Under the pieces are notes generated by a model that was not told the origin of the DNA, made no database searches, and was given only the letters and a program-made list of their open reading frames with translations. The position numbers and the translations under genes were made by a program. A stretch of DNA of 64,000 nucleotides from Brachypterus glaber (Eukaryota > Arthropoda > Insecta > Coleoptera > Kateretidae), in assembly GCA_958510825.1 (NCBI GenBank), contig OY294049.1, positions 35,120,774-35,184,773 on the forward strand, given 5' to 3'. Positions 25,176 to 36,684 of the stretch are shown here, in pieces (the stretch's first letter is position 1; each line of letters begins with the position of its first letter).

Positions 25176-25455
25176 ATTTAACCTTTTTGATTATTTGTTT
25201 AAAAATAATTCAAATAATTTACAAGAAAAAATAAGATTATTTATTGTCATCTGGAGTACCTCAAAAGATTAAATAAAAAATAAGGAAAAAATATTCTTAT
25301 TACTTTCCTCAAGGAAAGTTTTGCGTTAGTAAAAAAAAATATTTATTTTTTTACATTCCTTAATTTTTTATCAAAAAATGGTCTCTCTGTTTGTCCTGTC
25401 AGTACTGTCATTTCACAATGTAGGTTAACATATTAATGCAAAAAACTGTCCATTT

Positions 25456-26243
25456 ACACTGATAAAAAATACAAAGTCGACCGTGTAGACCTGAATTGAC
25501 ACAGAAACGTGTTAAAGTGTGTAAAATTGTGTTAAAATTACACATTTTCACACAATTTAAGGGGTCTTTCTACCCCTTATTTAAAAAATATAGTAGGTAT
25601 GTTTATTTATATTCAAAGAATACAAAAAAATGATTTTAGATTTTTAAAGTGCCAGAATTTTTTTTGAAAAAAAAAAAAACATCAAAAACCGGTGGTGGCC
25701 ATGATTCCGGTTTGGTACGACTAAAAAAAAACAAAACTGTATGTATTAAAGTCTCTATAGCCCGAAGAATTTTTTTTTTGCCAAAAAATAACAAAATGGC
25801 GGACGTTTTTGTTTGAAAATGTTGAAACATTTTTGAAAAACATCCCCCAGTTTGTTATTTTTTGGCCAAACATTTTTCTTTTAGTTCAGGCTATAGCCTG
25901 AACTAGAAAAAGTCGCTAGAGACTTCAATACTGAATATTATCCCGTTTTGTTTTTTTTTTCAGTCGGTCTAAACGGCCGGAATCATGGCGACCACCGTTT
26001 TTTGATATTTTTTTTTTCAAAAAAAAAAATTATGGCCAGAAAATGGCAGTTTAAAAATCTAAAGAATTTTGTTTTGTATTATTTCGATATAAACATACCT
26101 ACAAAATTTCACAATGATATTTTTTTTCTTTCTATATAAAAAAAATGTTTAAAAACAAAATATTTCTATAATTTCTAAGATAGAAAGACCCCTTAACACA
26201 ATTCAGGTCAACACGGTCTGTGTAAATTTTTTTTTCATCACTT
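25456..26243. mobile_element. MITE carrying an inserted TTAA element
   Basis: The outer arms pair GACCGTGTAGACCTGAATTG on the left with CAATTCAGGTCAACACGGTC on the right. The inner element 25561-26192 splits it. Confidence 0.7.
25561..26192. mobile_element. 632-bp element with TTAA target duplication
   Basis: Flanked exactly by TTAA (25557-25560 and 26193-26196). The ends GGGGTCTTTCTACC and its inverse (GATAGAAAGACCCC) are followed inside by mirrored CCGGTGGTGGCCATGATTCC. TTAA targeting is typical of piggyBac-like elements, but no transposase is present. Other copies touch Nedd4 at 3221 and 11394. Confidence 0.85.
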
Positions 26244-26479
26244 TAAAAGTATAGCTCCAATTTTGTTCTTGTTACATTTTAGGTTTGAGAATAGTCGTCT
26301 TCCGTTATTACTGTACAGTTAAATAATTTATTTGTATAAAATTTATTTTATAGATGTAAATTTACTCTCTATCTAAAATGACATTATTTTTTTGTTTTGT
26401 TTATTATTGCATATTTTTTATCCTATTTTTTTTTTTTAATTTAATGTTTATAAAAATTTGTACAAAAAAAATTGTTACT

Positions 26480-26592
26480 TCATTTAGCGGCAGAGTTCCA
26501 GAATCGTCGCCAGATGAAGCGACTCTGCAAAAAATATTTTGTTTACTTCATCTGGCGGCAGTACTTCATAACCGCCGCCAGATGGAGTGACC
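26480..26592 (+). repeat. Short two-unit tandem/inverted GCC-rich repeat
   Basis: The motif CGCCAGATGAAG / CTTCATCTGGCGGCAG / CGCCGCCAGATGGAGTGACC occurs three times in both orientations. A related CCGCTCGATGGAGTGACC appears near 31612. Confidence 0.5.
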
Positions 26593-26661
26593 TTATAAAA
26601 AATACCTTTAAAATAAACTTATTTTAATTTTATAAATAGTTTAATTGAAAATCTAGAAATA

Positions 26662-27361
26662 CAGGGTTATTCAGAAATAAGTTCGAGAAATTTAGGGTGA
26701 TTCTACCTTAAAAAATATGTAAAAAAGTTCCTGTAAAGGTTCATCCGGAAGGGAGCTACGGCTCTTTAAAATTGTAATAAAAACAAGGTTTTTAATTAAT
26801 AACTCTTGTACCCTTTAAGCTAGAGCGACGAGCTTTTGCGTGTGTACTAATATTAATAAGAGCAATAAGTTTATTTTTTTGAATTTATCCAGAGGCGTGC
26901 CTAGACCGACAAAATATGTTTGGATTAACACATTTTTGCCCCAAACTTTTTTATGTATACATTTTTTGGATTTTTTTTAAATACATATAGATTCCTTTAG
27001 TAAAAATACATAAAAAGTGTCACTGTAGGAGCAACCGTTGAAAATAAAAAGTAATTCAGAGGAAATAACATTTTGTGCCACTAAAAATGTTACTTTTTAA
27101 AAGGTTATAACTCCTTTAATATTAAATTTAGGATATTTGGTGAAGAATACTTTTTTGCTTAGTTTTAAATAAAGAATTGCCCTGCAGCATTAAAATTTTA
27201 TTGGTGCTTTTTTTTTGTTCCCTATTCAATATGTCCATCTTCGAATGGCCGCAGCTCCCTTAAGGCTCATTTTCGGACCAACCTTTGTAGGAACTATTTT
27301 TCATATTTTTTAACGTAGAATCACCTCTTAAATTTCTCGAACTTATTTCTGAATAACCCTG
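26662..27361. mobile_element. 700-bp foldback element, TA-flanked
   Basis: The ends CAGGGTTATTCAGAAATAAG and its perfect inverse are flanked by TA (26660-26661, 27362-27363). The core shares GGTACCCTTT-type and GAGCGACGAGCTTTTGC segments with copies at 8150, 55799 and 60719, although the tips differ. Confidence 0.85.
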
Positions 27362-27734
27362 TATATGTTGATATAAAAATTTTATACAACTAAGCATCTT
27401 AAAAAACCCTAATTCAATTAAACACTTCTAGCTTTGTCGGTTTTCGCTGAAAAAAAATAAAAACTAAACTCGGGGTTTATTTTTTTTGCGATAATTTAAA
27501 AAAAAATGTCAGTCCAAATTTTCTTTCAGATTGCTCAGCATAAAAATGCGAAACTTTTGTCTAGTTTAACCGATCTTGTCTCTTTTAATAACCGAGACAC
27601 CCATGCTTGAGGTCGAAAAACAGGGTTTACAGTTTTTTACGAAAATATTGTAAAAATGCCTGCCCCTAAAAATTTATTTAAAAAACAATATCGACATAAA
27701 TGTAATATATGAGTTACGGCTTTGTTGCTTGGGA

Positions 27735-28105
27735 GTATCGTTTTATATAAGTGCTAAATTAACCAAATACAATAATAATTGCCTTAATTATAAACAAAAA
27801 ACGCTAAACATAGGAGTTTTACCCTATTTTTACCCCCTTACCCCCAATCGTTTACCTCAAAATCTGATCAGCTCTTCGGAATACGATAAGAAACAATATG
27901 CAAAAAACCGCAAGTCGATATCTCATGTAGAAATGGAGTTAGAGAGTTTACACCCAGACAGACAGACAAACGGACGCAAAATTTTTTTTACTGATTTCGA
28001 CTCTGAATGGTCTAAACGTCGAGAAATGTGAAAAAAAGTGGTCAAAGATTTTGACTTTTCGGCGAAGATTTCAATACATCGGCACTTAGTAGCACTAAGT
28101 GCCGA
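27735..28105. repeat. Dispersed repeat, copy 2 of the family at 3455
   Basis: It matches 3455-3800 over most of its length and ends in the perfect hairpin CATCGGCACTTAGT / ACTAAGTGCCGATG. No transposase is seen. The terminal hairpin recalls Helitron 3' ends, but no CTRR end follows it. Confidence 0.7.
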
Positions 28106-28544
28106 TGTAATTAATAAGGTTATAAGGGAATGTAGTAATAAAACTAAAAAAATATTAAATAACTATATTTTATTAAATGTACATACATATACACATATAC
28201 GGAATGTATTTATAACTTAAAATATGCATTTTAATTTGTTTTTTTAAGGTGCATACTTAAATACACCTATATGGGTCCAAAAGTTCAAACCTAGCGGATA
28301 TATATCCGTATGTATTATTAAATCATATAACATAATATTTTACAAAATAAAAACAAAAATTGTACAAGTCAGTTTTTATTTTTAATGTCATGTAAAAAGA
28401 TTTTTTTTTGTATTTTTGCCCTAACTCCCAGCCTAAGTTAGGTCATCAATAAAAATGATATATATGTTCACGACGATTCGTATTTAAAAATAAAATGGAC
28501 TTAAACGTACCTAACGGTTTTGTTTAAGTAAAATTTAATACCCA

Positions 28545-28785
28545 TTAAAGTCGGATTTTGTCGAAGGTTTTTACTAAAAACTAAATATCTCAAACCAAAG
28601 AAACGAAAAGTTAGTTGCTACAGAGTTGGCCATGATTTTTGTGAGTAACCGATTCAATAAAGTTCTGTAAATAATTAATTTTTGCGATAAATAGTTATTT
28701 ACTACAAACGTGGTTAGAAAAAAACGACTTGCCTACCAAGCTATGATATGGTGTATTACCCTTCGACAAAATTCGACCTATAAAG
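28545..28785. mobile_element. Small inverted-repeat element
   Basis: AAGTCGGATTTTGTCGAAGG at the left is mirrored by CCTTCGACAAAATTCGACC at the right. No ORF. Confidence 0.6.
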
Positions 28786-28867
28786 ATCTGTTTTTTAAAT
28801 AGTACAGTTTTTTTACTTTTTAACTGCGAACTATTTATTCGCTAGCTTACGTAAAGGTTATATCGTC

Positions 28868-30543
28868 GGCTTACAAGTAAAAGGCACTAAGTCACTTTTT
28901 TGCAAAAATGGGATTTTAATGGCACTGTTATTAATTTTTGATGATCTATGTATAGGTTAGGGACCCTATATATAATGACATTAAACTTCACACAAAGTTA
29001 AATGTCACTTTATTTAGGGTCCCTAGTATAGGTAAACCGAACTAACTTCTAGGTGGACTGCCAAGGGAGTTACCCACTATACAAAACGCACCAATTTGAT
29101 TTTGATTAAAATTTTATCTGGCAGTAGGCACTAAGTCACTTAGTGCACTTAGTGCGTTTTACTTGTAGATTATTTCAAATGTTTCTGCACTAAGCGACTT
29201 TCCAAAAAGAGTTAATTTATAAAAATATGATTGCTTGAATCATTTATATGATACAATATCGCGTTATTTATTGTACTGACAAACGCATTCAAATTTTGCT
29301 ATGTTAAAGTTGATGGAATAGAGACAGAACAGAAATAACAAGATTATAAAAAAAAACTAAAGTTCGCGGCAAGTTCGGAAAACAGCCCTTAGAAATGCAC
29401 CGTGAAGTGTTTTATCATTTATAATGATTCATTATAATTATTGACTTTAGGAGATGCTTCTTTGCCGGCACAGCCGATGGTCTCTGAAAACTGTCTTAGT
29501 TCTGGCATAGTAAGCAGTTTCATATAATTAATACTAATTAATTATTATTATTAATTTTGGAAACGTTCTTTAAACAATCAAAAAGTCCAAACCCTTCTTT
29601 TAAAAATCTAGTTTTTGAAAATTTATGTAAATATCTTGTTTTCTACTTTATAGTTTGAGACACATCATTTTAATTCAGGTCTGCACCTTCGCCAAATAAT
29701 CGAGTAAAAGTACGGTGTATAAAAAAAACACAAACCATTTCTTATCGAATTTAATTTGTCGATTATAAAGTCAGTATCTTTTAAGCTTTCAGACTAAAAC
29801 TGCGTCCTTGTGATTTTATTAACATACCATTTTAATTTGTTAAGTGATCTGGTGCATTTTTAACAGGTAGGTTACCTTTAAAAACTTTAAATTAAATAAA
29901 TATTGAACAACTGTCCTGAATTTACAGTAGTATGATTAAAGGTTTTCTAAATTGGAAATAAACCTGTGATTTTCATGGTTAAGGCCACGCTTAATAATAT
30001 CTTTTTATATATTTTTTTGTTATACATTTTATAAAAAAATATGCAATACTTTAATAACAATGTGTGTTCATATTTCTAATTTGTGCATTTTTAACAGAAC
30101 TGAAAAATAAAAGAACTCTGAATAAAACTCATCCAAGTATTAATTCTCACCAAAAGAACCCTTTTCAACCCCGAGAGGAATATTTCACCACAAGTTATAC
30201 ATTACGTTTAATTAATAGAAGGGTTTTAATTTTAAATAGTTGTTTTTTATATTATTTTATTGACTTAGTGCTCTTTACTTGTAAGCCGACGTCGTGGGCC
30301 TACAAGTGAAAGGCACTAAGTCCATGTCTTTTTTCAAATTTAGTTGAATTAAACTACTTCAATTTTTCTTTATTTAACTGCAAATGGGGCATTATTATGT
30401 CCAAACATGACATTGCAATTTGCAGTAGTTTTTTTCCAAAAACAATTATTACAAAAATTAAAAAACAACAATGAAAGTTAAATTTGTCAATATCTCAAAA
30501 CCATGTTTTTGGACTTAGTGCTCTTTACTTGTAAGCCGACGAT
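28868..30543. mobile_element. Two tandem elements sharing inverted termini
   Basis: A 29-30 bp terminus (CGTCGGCTTACAAGTAAAAG then GCACTAAGTC) occurs as left end at 28868, right end (inverted) near 30254-30283, degenerate left end at 30284-30313 and right end again near 30512-30543. This gives two head-to-tail elements of about 1.4 kb and 0.26 kb with a common border. ATAT-like bases flank both outer ends. No protein is recognised inside. Confidence 0.7.
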
Positions 30544-31255
30544 ATTTTTACCATTAAAAAATAACACTACATTCCATAACTTTTTAGAAGCCTGTAGGTA
30601 TTATGATTATTTTGATCAAATAATTAACACTATAGTAATGTACTTTAAAAATCCTAGTAGAAAAGTCCTTGAAATAACATGTTACGAGTCTAACGTTAAT
30701 ACTTATTATAAGTTTGATTGCGTTTATATACTGTTGTCCGAAGGCTGCTTATCACTTTAACTTTTGAACTGCTTAATATATCAACTTTTGGACTACGCTA
30801 ATGACAACCCAAACTATTTCTAGGTATTTAAAAATGGGGTCACACGACCCCATTTTCATTTAAAAATGTTTCGCCTTGCCTCCCTGCCTCCATTTTGCAA
30901 CCTAAAAATATCAACACATACCTTAAATAATTTGGGTTTTCTTATTTACTGGGTCAAAATTTCAAGGTAATATCTTAAGCAGTTAAAAAATTAAAAGGTG
31001 GGGAGCGAACTTTAGACACTCACTGTACATAATCTAAAATATTTGTATCGTTAAGCAAGCCGTTATCAGTTCTACAAGGGAAGATATGAAAAGTACAATA
31101 CATTTCGGCCGTCAGTGTTTAGACATTCTGAAAAATAATACTGCGATTTTATTTTGGTTACGCTCTAATAAATTGTATCTGAATTTTTAATTTATATCAA
31201 TTAAAATGGGATGCACTTTTTGCCCTGAACCCTTGTGTTTTTCTGAAACACCCTG

Positions 31256-31560
31256 ACACTGGTGGAAAATAACGGTAAACCGACTTGAGCTAACGTTAGC
31301 TCAATGTGGTTTGAATGTTAGATGCCTAACGTTAGCGCATAACGTTAGAATAACGTTTATCTAACTTTGGTGCCCAACATTAGGCATCTAACATTCAGCT
31401 TATGTTTATTTAACGTTAGATTCTGACATTCATCTAACGTTAGGCATATAACATTCAGCCAACGTTAGAAACACTGTCAGCTAACGTTAGCCAAACGTTG
31501 GCTGGATGTATTTCTCCTAACGTTAGAAACGTTTTTCTAACGTTACATTTCTTCCAGGGT
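31256..31560. mobile_element. MITE rich in AACGTTAG motifs
   Basis: The ends CACTGGTGGAAAATAACG and CGTTACATTTCTTCCAGGGT are inverted. The 300-bp interior has more than a dozen copies of TAACGTTAG in both orientations. Related in style to 35117-35543 and 45603-46429. It lies just downstream of the peptide gene. Confidence 0.7.
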
Positions 31561-31758
31561 ATATTTGTGTGATTAGAGCTTAGCCATAATTATTAGGGTC
31601 ACAGCAAGCTGCCGCTCGATGGAGTGACCCTGATCGTTATGTGGATGACTTTTAAAACAATATAATTGACAGTTACGTACTGCATACTATACTAGAATGT
31701 TGGACGTTTGACGTTAGCAAACGTCAAATATTCAGGCACTCTATACGATACACAAAAT

Positions 31759-34700
31759 TCAGTTTTCTCCATAATTGAAAGATTCGCCGAATTTCCAGTC
31801 TTGGTTTGCTTGATCGTAGTCGTATTTGTACATTTGCGGTCGTAGTTTGGCAAGGATCGATTTGGGGTAGGAGCGTTTTCCATATCTGAAAAAAGAAAAA
31901 GTTTTGTTTTTATATTTAATATAAAATTTTCATTTTGCTTGTGCCGAAAATGAACCTTATTATCTCTTATTATCACATTGTCATATGACAAATATCGTCG
32001 TGTTACTTTCTCAACCCTGTATCTCCAAACAACCGGTTTTCGTTTAACCCTTTAGAAGTCTTTGGGATACTATCTTCCCACCGACTTTATATTCCTTCCA
32101 AAGCTGTGCCCATCGATGAAATCTATTCCCTTAATAATTTTAAATTATTAGTATACTGCTGACATATGTTAAAGACTCTGGGACATACGCATGCCACTAA
32201 TTCGGTAATAGGTGGGAAGATATTATCCCAGTGGTCCACAAAGAACACTAACTTTACGTACCTGAGTCATAAGATGAAAAAAAGTAGTTTTTTTTTTTAA
32301 TTCAATGAAAAAGGTTAAAATATAATTGTCAGTACTATATATGTATATTTACTTTATAAACTTGGCGTAAGAAAATATAGTTTAATTCATATTTAACTTA
32401 GTAACAGCAAGAAATGTCAAAAAAGTTATTGAACAGCATATTTAATAAAATAAAAGCTGTTTTGTTCTAAAAATATCCATTTTAATAAAACGTAATTTTT
32501 AAAATTAGCCTAACACAACGCCCTACCTCTTGCCCCTAAAGGGTTAAGGGGTTATAAAACTACTGGCTCGGGAAAAGTAAGGGAAAAAAATCAATAAAAA
32601 CCCGAGCCACAGGTATATCCCCTTAATCAACTCTACATGATCAATTGCTAAAAAAATAGGGTGCTATTTAAAAACAAAAATTGGGGGCGATTCCAAGAGG
32701 GTGGGTAAGTAAGTTAAGTATGTCAGTAAATTCTACTTTGACTCCCATTTAATTTTATTTTTATCAAAATTTTTTATTTTTTTATATTTATTACGAAGAT
32801 ATACTGCAGGCTGGGCTAAATGTGACATCAGGGTAATTGTAACATGTTGTTACGTTTTTGACAGTATTAAATATCGCGCGAAAAATTTGAATTGGATAAT
32901 AGTCCGGGAGCACAGTAGACTTTTTTTATTACCTCACCGTTGATACTTTGTATTTGTGTTCTTTAGGTCCAGTCAAACAACTAACTTACTTAACCTTAAC
33001 CTTACCATGTTAGGTTAGTTATGAGGTCATAACATTTAGCACCTCACAGCTGATTTTTTTAGGATCGTTTAATAAAAATATTTAAAATCAAGTGGTAACC
33101 TTGTCGGATAAAAATTTTCTGGCAATACCGTTTTCGGACGCCCTAAAGTTAAGGGTTGGTCCAAAAAAAAAAACGCCCCCTATCGAGAAATTTATTATGC
33201 AAGAAGTTGTTTTACTGGACATAAAGAACACATATACAAAGTCTCAATGGTGAGGTAATAATGAAATTCTACTGGGAGTGGACTTCCGGACTACAAACTA
33301 GTTTAAATTATTAAATATGACGTGTCACAATTACCCTTATGTCACATTTAGCCCAACATACAGTATATCTCCGGTATAACAATTTCCTGGCATTAACAAG
33401 AAAGCAAACTAAAATTTTCACGTGTTTGTGGAGAACTATCTTTACGTGTTAACCTTTGCTAAATGTTCTACTTGTTTTTCTTTTTATACAGGGTGTCCCA
33501 GACAGATCAACCGCTTTTTGTCGAAAAAAAAATTATGTCAGTCAATATACACCTAAAAAGCGATGTGTGCCTAAACAAAAGCTAGTAGAAATTCTATCTG
33601 TTATTTCTAGGATGTCTGTATACAGACATATAATCTCATTTCGGCATAGGTATATATCAAACAAACACACCAAAAATTAAAAATTATTTAAAATTCCTGT
33701 TGTCCGACCCTGTTATTGTAATGAAAGTATCAATTCTGGTCATCAGGTATGTTTTAGTCCAAAAAATGGTGGGCTTCCACGAAATTTTCATTTAAAATCG
33801 CCCAGGGACCCAATTTTTCAAATCATGGGAATTAATTCTCAAGAGAAATTTTCTGTCAAATAACGTAAATTTCTCTAAATTTTAAATTTTGATATTTTTG
33901 AAATTTTCACTAGGAAATAGTTCTCTCGATTTTGACAGATAAAATACCTATGGTATTTTTTATAGGAAATTAATAATTCTCAGGAGAATTTGCATTAATT
34001 GTCAGTTTCTTTTAAATATTTTGTCATACTATAGATGAAAATGGCTTACTTGCCGGGACTAGTCTTAGAAAATCTGAACAATGCCGAAGATGCAGCTGTG
34101 GAAAGAAACTATTTTGCCAGGGACCAAAACCCCTTGGCAAGTTTGGGTCGGAAAGCATTTATTAAAAATTTTCGTCTGACCAAAGAAGTTTTTCAAATAC
34201 TAGCAGAAGAATTGGATGAATTTTTAACCCGTCCTAGTCGCGTCTCAGCAATAAAGGAAAAAAAACTATTAGTAGCCTTGCATTTTTTTGCTACAGGAAG
34301 CTAGCAAACTGGTGTTGGGGGATTTGTACACTGTGCAGGAATGAGCCAGTCCTCAACAAGTAAATGCCTAGAAGAGGTGGTTGAGGCTTTAAACAACCCC
34401 TTTGTATTCAACCAATGGGTAAGATTCCCCAATACCATTGAGGAAATAAGGGAAAAGCGAAGCCAGTTCTACCAAAAATTTAATAAAATATTATAATTTT
34501 ATCATTTTTTTTTTCTAACAAAGGCATAATTTACTTACTCACAAAATATAAACAAGCTCAACCTAAACAAACTTGACAGAAAGATTTGACATATAAAACA
34601 AGAAAGGGCTTTTCCAAAAATTTGAAACTTTTCAAAAGGGGAAAGCAAAACAGTTTATATCAGTGTAGCCAAAAATTTTAATAAAATCAGCGATTTCTAT

Positions 34701-35081
34701 TGATTGTCAGAAAAAAAATCTGCGACCTACGTCTAACAGCGATTCTCATAGGAATATGATTTCGATGATGTTAAAAAATTACATTTCTCTCGATTTGTCG
34801 CATGAGAAATTTATGCAGAGAAAAATTTCTCAAGAGAATGAATTCCTACGATTTCAAAAATTGGGTCCCAGGCGAACCGTGTGACCCTAAACAAATAGCC
34901 CCGTTTTAGCCTAAAACTTTTAGTTACCTGTATGAAATATTTACCTCAGACCTGTGCTTTTTATACATTCAACGAATCTTTCAATTTGTTTCACTGTTAC
35001 ATGTTTACATGGATCGGTTTCTTGCGCCATACACCATATCACCATTAAGCTCAGTATTATGAAAATTTTCCTACTGTACAT
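31759..35081 (-). CDS. Secreted amidated peptide precursor, family not recognised
   Basis: Two coding exons: 35081-34945 and 31885-31759, joined phase 2 across a 3.06-kb GT-AG intron (CTGAG/GTAAAT to TTTTTTCAG/ATATGG). The product is 87 residues. Residues 1-19 are a signal peptide (MYSRKIFIILSLMVIWCMA), leaving an N-terminal Gln. Cys25 and Cys39 could form one disulfide. The sequence STGLRYGKRSYPK contains Gly48-Lys49-Arg50, the classic amidation plus dibasic cleavage site, split by the intron just before Tyr47. The predicted mature peptide is residues 20-47, ending LRY-amide. A Tyr-rich C-terminal flank (MYKYDYDQANQDWKFGESFN) follows. The ATG context CAAAAATG is good, and a further acceptor (TTTTATTTCAG) 8 nt upstream implies a 5' non-coding exon. 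It is shorter than known RYamide precursors and unlike them in having the cysteine pair. The intron carries two transposons. Function is inferred only from this layout. Confidence 0.72.
32811..33366. mobile_element. Long-inverted-repeat MITE in peptide-gene intron
   Basis: Left ATACTGCAGGCTGGGCTAAA and mirrored right GTTGGGCTAAATGTGACATA define the ends. The arms extend about 180 bp inward (TTTGTATTTGTGTTCTTTAG and its mirror near 33220). No ORF. Confidence 0.8.
33802..34872. mobile_element. PIF/Harbinger-like element, defective
   Basis: Inverted ends of about 50 bp (CCAGGGACCCAATTTTTCAA and CCTGGGACCCAATTTTTGAA read inward, followed by AGAATT-type matches). It contains the transposase pseudogene 34035-34495. 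The target duplication is not clear. It sits within the intron of the peptide gene, on the opposite strand. Confidence 0.8.
34035..34495 (+). pseudogene. HARBI1-like nuclease, N-terminal half
   Basis: The open frame 34035-34304 encodes the N-terminal part typical of Harbinger nucleases (FIKNFRLTKEVFQILAEEL, then KLLVALHFFATGS). An in-frame stop follows, after which the same frame continues QTGVGGFVHCAGMSQSSTSK, CLEEVVEALNNPF and VRFPNTIEEIREKRSQFYQK. This is the expected order before the first catalytic Asp. The remaining catalytic part is deleted. Clearly dead. Confidence 0.8.
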
Positions 35082-35116
35082 TTTTGTATCTGAAATAAAA
35101 CAATATTAGTATTTTC

Positions 35117-35543
35117 CCTGGTAGAGAGTACATAAATCTAACTTAACATAACATTAGATTTCTGACATTTTTATGTTTAGTCTCAAACGTTATACAAAAA
35201 CGTTATAAAATATATAAATCTAACCTTATCACTTAAACTTATGTTTAAAATATTATGATTGCTAAAATATATTAAGATTTATTTATATGAATAAATTTGT
35301 CTCTAGCTGCCATTTTATGATGTAGGTAGAAATTTCCTAGTTGGTCACGCCCCCTTCGAAAGTTAGAAATTAAACGTACTTATAACGTATTTCTAACTTA
35401 AAAATCTAACGTTAGATTAACGTTTGTAACTAACTTTTGATTCTAACGTTAAAAGCGGGACATTTGCACATATTTTATAACGTACTTTTATACAGATTTC
35501 TAACATTAGAAGAACGTTATTCTACGTTAAATTTCTACTAGGG
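35117..35543. mobile_element. MITE with CCCTGGTAGA ends, copy 1
   Basis: The left CCCTGGTAGA and right inverse (TCTACTAGGG) enclose runs of TAACGTTAG-like motifs. It shares long segments (ATATGAATAAATTTGTCTC, GGTAGAAATTTCCTAGTTGG) with 45603-46429. It lies upstream of the peptide gene. Confidence 0.8.
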
Positions 35544-35640
35544 TTTCTTCAATTTTTTTATTATTTCGACATTGATTTTTATTTATTTTTTCCTATGTTT
35601 AAAATTCATACCCTGTCCGTCTGTCGGGTAGGGGTCTTTA

Positions 35641-36590
35641 CAACACAGTCCATTACCGCGACACCGTTACCGCGCATGGACGTTACCGCGCATGGACATT
35701 ACGAAGCATAGACATTACCGCGAAGAAAATTACCGCGAGGGCCAATACCGCAAAAACCATTAAATTTTTTTTTTTTTGAAAAAAAGATTAAATAAAAAAA
35801 ATATTTCGCAGAAAACAATTAAACATTTCTACATGATATAGCTGCTGGGTCCGGGATGTATGCAAACGCCCCTTGAAACAAAGCAACGCGTAATTTATGC
35901 ACTTCCAAATTTTGTTATTTTTAACAGTATTTTCTTTCCTGTATATGAAATGTTTATATACAGCGAGATCTTTGCCTCTAGCACTTTTCACTATTTTGAT
36001 CGACATGACGATTCGTACTAGACTGATTATTAATCAGCGATTTATACAAATCAATCGATATAAACTTAAAAAAAACACACATAAAAAACCCAAATACAGA
36101 TATATGGGTACATTTAGTAAACGTTCCACTTTATCAATAAAAATACAAACCAAAGCCAAAATTAACCAAACCAAACTGAAATCAATCCCACGGAAAAACC
36201 TTTACATAAAATAAAAATAATGTATAAAAAATGGCGCGGTAAACGATTTTCGCTGTAAAAGTCATACACGGTAAAGACCGTTCGCGGTAATAGACTGAGC
36301 GGTTATAGCCTTCGCGGTAAAGGACACGCGCGGTATTGGCTTGTCGCGGTAATGGCGATCGCGGTAAGGGAACATTCAAGTATTACGTAAAGCAAATTTT
36401 GATCATTTTGGACCCCCACCCCTGTAACGCTATTTTCCTATACCATTAACATGGGCGTAACACTCCAAAATTACCCCCAACCCCCCCACCCCCCTAGGAG
36501 CGTTACGTAATACTTGAACATTCCCTAATGGACTGCGCGGTAATGGTCTTTGCGGTAATTTTGTGGCTGTAATGTCCAGCGCCGCCGTCT
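35641..36590. repeat. Foldback built of ATTACCGCG units
   Basis: The left part (35650-35760) is a tandem run of 15-17 bp units of the type GGACATTACCGCG. The right part (36230-36580) is a similar run in inverted orientation (CGCGGTAATGG). About 450 bp of AT-rich DNA separates them. The right run is interrupted by the MITE 36368-36525. No ORF. Confidence 0.8.
36368..36525. mobile_element. 158-bp MITE with TAA target duplication
   Basis: The ends GGGAACATTCAAGTATTACG and its inverse are flanked by TAA (36365-36367, 36526-36528). Removing it restores a continuous GCGGTAATGG unit of the surrounding foldback. The TAA duplication fits PIF/Harbinger. Confidence 0.88.
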
Positions 36591-36684
36591 GTCATAACTT
36601 TTTTTTTTCAGAAATTGATTCATGGACATCCCCTGAGTATTTTAAGGCCAAAACAAAAATAATCGTTAGGGTGCTTTTTGGTTG

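Noticed and set aside
27735..28105. Helitron 3' end because of a terminal hairpin
   Set aside because: No CTRR end or AT target context follows the hairpin, and no TC start was found.
31692..31991. 99-codon frame over the second exon of the peptide gene
   Set aside because: It is a different reading frame. The spliced frame with signal peptide and GKR site explains the region better.
35641..36590. CRISPR-like array from short repeats with spacers
   Set aside because: Units are degenerate, in opposite orientations in the two halves, and the genome is clearly animal.
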